Both the position numbers and the translations under genes were made by a program. A stretch of DNA of 64,000 bases from a halophilic archaeon (lineage in GTDB: Archaea; Halobacteriota; Halobacteria; Halobacteriales; Haladaptataceae), in the NCBI GenBank assembly GCA_003298465.1, contig QNGA01000002.1, forward strand, positions 1 through 64,000, written 5' to 3'. Below, in pieces: positions 58,777 through 64,000 of this stretch. Numbering within the stretch: position 1 is the stretch's first letter; the number at the start of each line of letters is the position of its first letter. Under the pieces are notes generated by a model. That model worked only from the letters and a program-made list of their open reading frames with translations. It had not been told where the DNA came from and ran no database searches.

Positions 58777-59114
58777 CCCTCTCAGTCGTCGTGGCCACCC
58801 ACTTAAATTCGAGCGCCGCCCGTCGTCGCTCGAACGACTGCCGGCGACCGGTACCGTCCACCCGGGAGGACAGTCCGGATTCGTTGCCGGTGCCCGATGC
58901 CTAAATCCTTCGGCCCCGTCGATTGAATCATGTTCGGAACGAACGCACGACGGCCGCGTCGTGCGACGGAACCGTCGAACAGTTCGACGACGGCAGCGAC
59001 CGACGCTCTCCCCCTCTCGAACCGATTCCGCGCCGGTCGCGACGCCGCGTTCGCTCGCGCCGGAACGGGACGGCCCGGCGCTTTCGTCGGGATGCCGACG
59101 CGGGGTGGCGTCCG
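58777..59114. other. Intergenic region upstream of the DUF2182 gene
   Basis: 338 bases. CCTAAATCC (58900-58908) is a likely TATA box placed about 205 bp before the annotated DUF2182 ATG but only about 22 bp before an ATG at 58930. A 62-codon frame from 58930 ends in an ATGA overlap with the DUF2182 start, yet its product is Arg-rich and third-position G/C is lower than in real genes, so I do not call it. The true leader may be about 180 bases. Confidence 0.45.
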
Positions 59115-59957
59115 ATGAGCGCGGACTCGGGGGCGGCGTCCCGACTCGACCTCTTCGACGTCGACCTCGACCGGACGACCGTCGTCGTCGCGGCGATGCT
59201 CGGTCTCGACGCCGTCCTCTGGACCGTGCTGTACCGGGGAGCGGTCCCGCTGCCCGGCGCGACGTGGCTGATGGAACGGGGCGTCCCGATGGCGGCTCCC
59301 GGCGCGATGGAACTCGGCGTCTTCCACGTCGGCACGCTCGGTGCGGTCCTGGGCTACGTGGCGATGTGGGGGGTGATGATGTGGGCGATGATGCTCCCGG
59401 CGATGACCCGTTTCACGCGCGAGTACGCCGCCGCCCACGAGGGCTCGGCGCTCGACGCGACCGTCGCGGTGGCGGCGTTCCTGGCGAGCTACCTCCTCGT
59501 CTGGGCGTGCTCCGCGGTCCTCCCGCTCGCGTACCACGCCGTCCTCCCCGGCGGTATCTACGGGTTCACCCGTGCTCACGCGACGCTCGTCGTCGGTAGC
59601 GCGCTGGTGCTCACCGGGCTCTATCAGCTGTCGGCGTTCAAGCAGTCGCACCTGCGAACGTGCTGTGCGTCGGTCGCGCCACACGAGGACGACGCCGTCG
59701 GGGCGTCCGAGGCGGGCGTCGTCCACGGGCTGCGTTGCGCGACCATCTGCTTCGGTCCGTTTTTCCTGCTGATGCCCGTTTTCGGCGAGATGAACTTCTT
59801 CTGGATGGTCGCGCTGACCACCGTCGTCACCGTCGAACGGCTCCCGGACTGGGGACGGGAGCTGTCGGTCGCCTCGGGCGTCGTGGCGCTGGTGGCCGGG
59901 CTGGTGGTCATCCTCGTCCGTCCGGACCTCCCGCTCGCGTTCGTGACGTCGACGTGA
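59115..59957 (+). CDS. DUF2182 family membrane protein
   Basis: A 280-aa protein with about seven membrane helices. Conserved family blocks: AMWGVMMWAMMLPAMTRFTR, GLYQLSAFKQSHLRTCCASV with clustered Cys/His, and VVHGLRCATICFGPFFLLMP. The methionine/histidine/cysteine-rich helices suggest metal binding, as proposed for this family of predicted metal-binding membrane proteins. The start MSADSGAASRLDLFD is preceded by an open, basic, noncoding-looking frame. Followed by the YihY gene after 88 bp. Confidence 0.85.
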   Translation: MSADSGAASRLDLFDVDLDRTTVVVAAMLGLDAVLWTVLYRGAVPLPGATWLMERGVPMAAPGAMELGVFHVGTLGAVLGYVAMWGVMMWAMMLPAMTRFTREYAAAHEGSALDATVAVAAFLASYLLVWACSAVLPLAYHAVLPGGIYGFTRAHATLVVGSALVLTGLYQLSAFKQSHLRTCCASVAPHEDDAVGASEAGVVHGLRCATICFGPFFLLMPVFGEMNFFWMVALTTVVTVERLPDWGRELSVASGVVALVAGLVVILVRPDLPLAFVTST

Positions 59958-60045
59958 ACGGCGGAGCGTTTCCCGGTCCGACCACGGGACGGCGTCGTGA
60001 CGGAGGCCACTCGGCTTTTGGAAGGCGAGGCTGTAACGACGGACG

Positions 60046-61083
60046 ATGGTGAGCACTTCCGGGGTCGCTTCGACAGCGAAGGCGATCAAGGCCGAGTTCA
60101 GCGAGAAGAACGTGACCTTCCTCGCGGGGAGCATCGCGTACAACGCGTTCGTGTCGCTGGTACCGCTGCTCCTGTTCCTCGTTCTCGCGCTCGCGCTCTT
60201 CGGGGCGAACTGGCAGAACGAGGTGCTCGGACTGATAACGCGGAACGTCTCGCCCGTGGTCGGGAACTACCTCGAACAGATATTCCAGAGTCGGGCGAGC
60301 GGCGCTGCCGGGTCGTCGCTCGTCGGCGTCGTCGTGCTCGTCTGGGGGGCGCTGAAGCTCTTCCGGGGACTCGACACCGCCTTCTCGGAGATCTACGAGG
60401 CGAACGCGGAGAACACCATCGTCGACCAGATCAAAGACGGCCTCGTCGTTCTGGTGTCGCTCGTGGTCGCTATCGCCGCGACGATAGTCGCGACGAGCGT
60501 GTTCGGCGTCCTCCGGGACGCGATTCCGTTCATCGGGTTGCTGTTACCGCTCGTGCTCGCCGCTGGTCTCGTCGCCGCGTTCTTCCCGATGTACTACCTG
60601 TTCCCGGACGTCGACGTCTCGCCGCGAGAGGTGCTTCCCGGCGTCGTCTTCGCCGCGCTCGGATGGGCGGTCCTCCAGGGACTCTTCCAGGTCTACGTCT
60701 CCGTCTCGACCGGCGGCGGCGAAACCAGCGTCGTCACCGGCATCATCCTCCTCCTCACGTGGCTGTACTTCAGCGGCGTCGTCCTCCTCCTCGGTGCCGT
60801 CATCAACGCCGTCACGGGCGGCCACGCGGGAGAGAGCGGCGCGAGCGAGACCGAACCGGAGAGCGCTCCCGACCGCGAGGAGCGACTCGACCGGAACCAG
60901 GCGGCCGACTACCTCGGTCGACTGCGGGAGGAGTTCGGCCACTACGACGGGATGGAACCGTCGACCGACGGCATGGCCGGCGACGCGAGACCCTCCGGTC
61001 CGGTCCGGCTCGTCGAGCGAGTCGAGAACGGGGACGACGGTCGCAACTGGGAGGTCACCCTCCGGTGGCAGTCCGAGGACTGA
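60046..61083 (+). CDS. YihY/BrkB (UPF0761) family membrane protein
   Basis: A 345-aa membrane protein. It opens MVSTSGVASTAKAIKAEFSE; family blocks: LAGSIAYNAFVSLVPLLLFL, LVWGALKLFRGLDTAFSEIY, DGLVVLVSLVVAIAATIVAT and PREVLPGVVFAALGWAVLQG, with about six helices. The C-terminal 85 residues after TGGHAGESG are acidic and soluble, an extension frequent in haloarchaea. BrkB/YihY proteins are poorly defined; earlier RNase BN naming was an error. Function unknown. Confidence 0.9.
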   Translation: MVSTSGVASTAKAIKAEFSEKNVTFLAGSIAYNAFVSLVPLLLFLVLALALFGANWQNEVLGLITRNVSPVVGNYLEQIFQSRASGAAGSSLVGVVVLVWGALKLFRGLDTAFSEIYEANAENTIVDQIKDGLVVLVSLVVAIAATIVATSVFGVLRDAIPFIGLLLPLVLAAGLVAAFFPMYYLFPDVDVSPREVLPGVVFAALGWAVLQGLFQVYVSVSTGGGETSVVTGIILLLTWLYFSGVVLLLGAVINAVTGGHAGESGASETEPESAPDREERLDRNQAADYLGRLREEFGHYDGMEPSTDGMAGDARPSGPVRLVERVENGDDGRNWEVTLRWQSED

Positions 61084-61244
61084 CGCCGCTTCTCGGGGGT
61101 CCCGTCGCGGTACCGTCAACTGACTTCTCGCCTCGTCGACCGTCGCGTCGACCGGTACTCGCGGGACGGCACGGACCGGCGGTCTGGACCCGCGCTCGAG
61201 CGCCTCCGCGAGGATTCAAGCGCCTGCGCGGCGTCCGCTAGCGC

Positions 61245-62057
61245 ATGGAGTCAGTCACCGTCCACGACGTTACCGTTCCCGAAATCGGCCTGGGAACCGC
61301 GAGGATGACGGGACCGAAGTGCCGCGACGCCGTCGAGCGGGCGCTGGAACTGGGGTACCGACACGTCGACACCGCACAGATGTACGACAACGAGGACGCC
61401 GTCGGGGCGGGCATCGCCGCCGCGAGCGTCGACCGGGACGACGTCTTCGTGACCACGAAGATAGACCGCGGGAACGTGGCGTACGACGACGTCCTGTCGT
61501 CGGTCGACGCGAGCCTCGACCGCCTCGACACGGAGTACGTCGACCTCCTGTTGATTCACGCGCCGAGCGAGCGGGTTCCCATCGCGGAAACCGTCGAAGC
61601 GATGAACGACCTCCAGGACCGCGGCGTCGTGCGCCATATCGGCGTCAGCAACTTCTCGGTCGACCAGGTCCGGACGGCGATGGCGGCCTCCGAGACGCCC
61701 GTCGTCACGAACCAGGTGAAGTACCATCCGTTCTACCGCCAGGACGACCTGCTGGAGTTCTGCATCGACGAGGACGTGATTCTGACCGCGTACTCGCCCC
61801 TGGCGCGTGGCCGCGTCGCGGACGACGACCTCCTCGCTGAACTCGGCGACCGGTACGGCAAGACCGGTGCGCAGGTCGCGTTGCGGTGGCTGGTGCAACA
61901 GCCGAACGTCGTCGCGATTCCGAAGGCCGCCGACGGCGACCACCTCCGGGAGAACCTCGCTATCTTCGACTTCGCGCTCGCCGACGACGAGATGCGCCGC
62001 GTGTTCGAGGCGCAGGGCGGACTCGTCGACCGCCTCCGCGACCGACTTCGCCTCTAG
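61245..62057 (+). CDS. Aldo/keto reductase
   Basis: A 270-aa aldo/keto reductase with the complete tetrad: Asp42 and Tyr47 in RHVDTAQMYDNE, Lys72 in VFVTTKIDRG and His105 in LLLIHAPSER. GVVRHIGVSNFSVDQVRTA and VALRWLVQQPNVVAIPKAAD are the later family blocks. It belongs to the 2,5-diketo-gluconate reductase-like subgroup by motif, unlike the one at 2073. Likely NADPH-dependent carbonyl reduction, with substrate unknown. Confidence 0.92.
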   Translation: MESVTVHDVTVPEIGLGTARMTGPKCRDAVERALELGYRHVDTAQMYDNEDAVGAGIAAASVDRDDVFVTTKIDRGNVAYDDVLSSVDASLDRLDTEYVDLLLIHAPSERVPIAETVEAMNDLQDRGVVRHIGVSNFSVDQVRTAMAASETPVVTNQVKYHPFYRQDDLLEFCIDEDVILTAYSPLARGRVADDDLLAELGDRYGKTGAQVALRWLVQQPNVVAIPKAADGDHLRENLAIFDFALADDEMRRVFEAQGGLVDRLRDRLRL

Positions 62058-62158
62058 CTCCCGGCGTGGGTCGGGTTTCCGGGCCGACCGCCCGATGCCG
62101 ACCGGTCGGGGAAGCGACTATCAGAGTGCGGACCGTAGCACGCCAGAGGGTGTCACTC

Positions 62159-62608
62159 ATGGTCACGTTCACGGGAGTCTGGTCGGCGGAGGAGGTCGCG
62201 GCGTTCCTCGAACGAACGACCGTACCGCTTCGCCTGGCCTGTACCACGCCGTCCGGGCGGCTCTGGATGGTGTCGCTCTGGTTCCGGTACAGCGACGGTG
62301 ACCTGCTCTGTGCGACGTCCAAGCGCGCGGACGTGGTCCGGTATCTCCGCGACGACCCCCACGCGGCGTTCGAGGTGTCCACGAACGACCCGCCGTACAG
62401 CGGCGTCCGCGGGAACGGGACGGTGACCGTCGAACCGGACGCCGGCGAGGAGACGCTTCGAGCGCTCCTCGACCGGTACCTCGGCGGGACCGACTCGGGG
62501 CTCGCTCGCCGGCTCCTCTCGTCCGACCGAGAGGAGGTGCGGCTCCGCATCGAGCCGGACCGGGTGTACAGCTGGGACTTCGCGGACCGCATGCGCGACG
62601 CGACGTGA
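62159..62608 (+). CDS. Pyridoxamine 5'-phosphate oxidase-like FMN-binding protein
   Basis: A 149-aa split-barrel protein. MVTFTGVWSAEEVAAFLERT leads to the strands LRLACTTPSGRLWMVSLWFR and DLLCATSKRADVVRYLRDDP, then AFEVSTNDPPYSGVRGNGTV and the C-terminal helix around RIEPDRVYSWDFADRM. The fold binds FMN, F420 or haem depending on family; in haloarchaea, which make F420, such short proteins are frequent. Which cofactor is used here is unknown. An in-frame GTG three codons upstream is an alternative start. Confidence 0.83.
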   Translation: MVTFTGVWSAEEVAAFLERTTVPLRLACTTPSGRLWMVSLWFRYSDGDLLCATSKRADVVRYLRDDPHAAFEVSTNDPPYSGVRGNGTVTVEPDAGEETLRALLDRYLGGTDSGLARRLLSSDREEVRLRIEPDRVYSWDFADRMRDAT

Positions 62609-62646
62609 CCGTCGAGTCCGCTCTCCCACGGGTCGTCCACAGAAGA

Positions 62647-62654
62647 CATTTACC
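62647..62654 (+). promoter_or_regulatory. TATA box for the Tat lipoprotein gene
   Basis: CATTTACC at 62647-62654 lies 23 bp before the ATG at 62678, a leaderless arrangement. Confidence 0.5.
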
Positions 62655-62677
62655 GGGGTGGAGGGTACTGCCGGGCT

Positions 62678-63619
62678 ATGCCCCCCCGTAATCGACGGTC
62701 GTTTCTCGGTGCCGCCGGCGCCGCCCTCGTCGGCGTCGCGGGCTGTCTCGGCGACACGCCGGCCGGAACGACCGACGAACCGTCCACAAAGCCGTCGACG
62801 ACCACCACACGCACGACGACAGCGAGCACGTCGAGTTCGCCCACTGCCGCTTCCGTCCGGGTTCTCGGGGACGTTCGCGTCGCCGTCGTGGACGCCACCG
62901 TTCGGAAGGCGGTCGCCTACGAGTCCATAATGGGCTCGGGCGGCGTGCTCGCCCGCGACGACCGGCAGTTCGTCGTCGCGTCGGTCCAGAGCCAGACCGG
63001 GTCGACCGTCGACGCCACCGGCGACCCGCCGTACGACGCCTTCGAACTCGTGGTCGACGGCGAGACGTATCCCGCCGTCGAGATAGAGGACCGGACGAGG
63101 GGTGCCTACACCACGTCGCTCGCCGAACAGGCCTCGATTCGATACGACGCTCCGTACGCGGACGGGCGGACGACGGGCTGGGTCGCCTTCGAACCGCCGT
63201 CGCCGCTCGACGCCACCGACGCGGCGGTCCGCTGTCGGTACGACGGCGAGACCGTCACGTGGCCGCTGGAGAGCGACCAGACCGCGACGCTCGGCCGGCA
63301 AGCCCCCGTCTTCGAGCGCCGGTCGTTCGATGCGACGGTCCACGACGCGGGCGTCGACCTGTCCTTCGTCGCCGAGAACGTCTCCGAGACCGACGGTCGG
63401 TTCCTCGCCGCCGTCTACTGGCCCACGGCCCGCATCGCCGACGACGACGAGTCGACCATCGTCGAGGACTCCGTCGCCGCCGGCGACCGCATCGAGTGGA
63501 CCCGTTCGTTCGACGCGGAGCACGCCGCCGGCGAGGACGGAACGGTCACCGCGAGCGTCGACGGCGCTATCTCCGCCGAGACGACGGTCGACGTCGGCGT
63601 GCGAACGACGACCGACTGA
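62678..63619 (+). CDS. Tat-exported lipoprotein of unknown function
   Basis: A 313-aa extracellular protein anchored to the membrane by lipid. Signal: twin Arg in NRRSFLGAAGAALVGVAGCL with the lipobox Cys at position 23, then a Ser/Thr-rich linker (about 25-60) and a beta-rich domain of about 230 residues (VRVLGDVRVAVVDATVRKAV, FVVASVQSQTG, YDAFELVVDGETYPAVE, VAFEPPSPLDATDAAVR). The pattern is common among haloarchaeal cell-surface lipoproteins. No enzyme motif. Confidence 0.85.
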   Translation: MPPRNRRSFLGAAGAALVGVAGCLGDTPAGTTDEPSTKPSTTTTRTTTASTSSSPTAASVRVLGDVRVAVVDATVRKAVAYESIMGSGGVLARDDRQFVVASVQSQTGSTVDATGDPPYDAFELVVDGETYPAVEIEDRTRGAYTTSLAEQASIRYDAPYADGRTTGWVAFEPPSPLDATDAAVRCRYDGETVTWPLESDQTATLGRQAPVFERRSFDATVHDAGVDLSFVAENVSETDGRFLAAVYWPTARIADDDESTIVEDSVAAGDRIEWTRSFDAEHAAGEDGTVTASVDGAISAETTVDVGVRTTTD

Positions 63620-63776
63620 CGGTCACCCCTTCGATTTTCGACGCCACCGTCGTCGTTCGACCACGCGGTGGTTCGACGCTACCGCGATGGCTACGGCCCC
63701 GCTCCGTCGCGGCCGCCCGCGCTCCGCCGCCTGCCGGGGATACGGGTCGGCCGCGGGTCAGTCCCCGCCACGGTGA

Positions 63777-63784
63777 TTCTTAAG
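63777..63784 (+). promoter_or_regulatory. TATA box ahead of the leader ORF/SDR pair
   Basis: TTCTTAAG at 63777-63784 is 24 bp before the ATG at 63809, but about 75 bp before the SDR GTG at 63859. The position points to a transcript beginning at the small leader frame. Confidence 0.5.
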
Positions 63785-63808
63785 TCCCTCACGCGAGAAC
63801 GGTAACGC

Positions 63809-63862
63809 ATGACGTGCGAAACGTTCGCCGACGAACTCGGTCGTCGCGCGGTGATAGCGTGA
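63809..63862 (+). CDS. Possible 17-codon leader peptide
   Basis: ATG at 63809 opens MTCETFADELGRRAVIA, and its TGA (63860-63862) overlaps the SDR GTG start by two bases. A TATA box lies 24 bp before this ATG. In haloarchaea leaderless translation starts at the 5' end, so ribosomes would read this peptide first and then restart at the SDR gene. Its product may have no function of its own. Confidence 0.4.
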   Translation: MTCETFADELGRRAVIA

Positions 63863-64000
63863 CCGTCCTCGACGACTTCGACCTCTCCGGGAACGTCGCG
63901 GTGGTCACCGGCGGTACTCGCGGCATCGGTCGCGCAATCTCCGAGGCGTTCGCGGCGGCGGGCGCGGACGTCGTCCCGACGGCCAGGACCGAGGCGGCCG
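63859..64000 (+). CDS. SDR family oxidoreductase, 3' end outside the window
   Basis: Only the first 47 codons are present. VTVLDDFDLSGNVAVVTGGT, then RGIGRAISEAFAAAGADVVP and TARTEAA: the TGGTRGIG cofactor loop identifies a classical short-chain dehydrogenase. The start is GTG. The reaction cannot be predicted from this part. Confidence 0.88.
   Translation, partial: MTVLDDFDLSGNVAVVTGGTRGIGRAISEAFAAAGADVVPTARTEAA

Noticed and set aside
58930..59118. 62-codon frame before the DUF2182 gene, ATGA overlap
   Set aside because: Arg-rich, not acidic; third-position G/C about 73%, lower than in the real genes. Reported as an observation only, not as a gene.
1..64000. Mobile elements, prophage or CRISPR arrays
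   Set aside because: No transposase, integrase, phage structural or cas gene and no regularly spaced repeats were seen; the repeats found are inside genes (TFB, EthD).

Overview
The window is about 64 kb of a very GC-rich archaeal chromosome, almost certainly a haloarchaeon (class Halobacteria). The evidence is the strongly acidic, Asp/Glu-rich proteins, heavy G/C at third codon positions, a transcription factor B gene, a KaiC-type ATPase, an XPB-type helicase, several universal stress proteins, Tat-type secretion and lipoprotein signals, and many BRE/TATA promoters 22-35 bp ahead of start codons (leaderless mRNAs). I cannot name the genus. There are no tRNAs, insertion sequences, CRISPR arrays or prophage genes; this is ordinary chromosome downstream of an rRNA operon, whose truncated 5S gene and terminator open the window.

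Layout. 0-7 kb: 5S rRNA end, then mostly minus-strand housekeeping and stress genes (GNAT, aldo/keto reductase, UspA, AI-2E-type exporter, SDR, YprB-like exonuclease). 7-12 kb: an overlapping HpcH/HpaI aldolase and threonine-synthase-like pair, a secreted protein, a CDGSH protein and an XPB-like helicase. 12-16.5 kb: S9 peptidase, TFB and a class V aminotransferase. 16.8-20.1 kb: a compact four-gene operon (MDR dehydrogenase, divergent PTPS, GT4 glycosyltransferase, methyltransferase) that looks like an uncharacterised, perhaps pterin-glycoside, pathway. 20-29 kb: FAD amine-oxidase-like protein, NnrS-like membrane protein, old yellow enzyme, PadR and another regulator, and a KaiC-MFS pair. 29-39 kb: glutathionyl-hydroquinone-reductase-like protein, a large Tat-exported GH15 glucoamylase, FAD/Fe-S D-lactate dehydrogenase, a thioredoxin-fold protein and a TPP enzyme. 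39-51 kb: small metabolic genes, including two luciferase-like monooxygenases, an epimerase, dCTP deaminase/dUTPase-like, HD hydrolase, duplicated EthD protein, creatinase-like M24 protein and tandem Usp.

51-56.6 kb is a sulfur-trafficking locus: TusA and DsrE2 on the minus strand, and divergently a rhodanese-persulfide dioxygenase fusion, a split YeeE/YedE transporter, a 49-aa membrane peptide, a TauE/SafE exporter and an HTH regulator with three N-terminal cysteines. Several upstream regions in this locus share short AT-rich elements (TATTG-N5-TA, and ATAC-Y-ATGCAAA beside the TATA box), which suggests a regulon controlled by that regulator. 56.7-64 kb holds small membrane proteins, a monomeric sarcosine-oxidase-like enzyme, DUF2182 and YihY membrane proteins, an aldo/keto reductase, a PNPOx-like protein, a Tat lipoprotein and the start of an SDR gene preceded by a possible 17-codon leader peptide.

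All functions are inferred from motifs and recalled family features read by eye; no database search was run.
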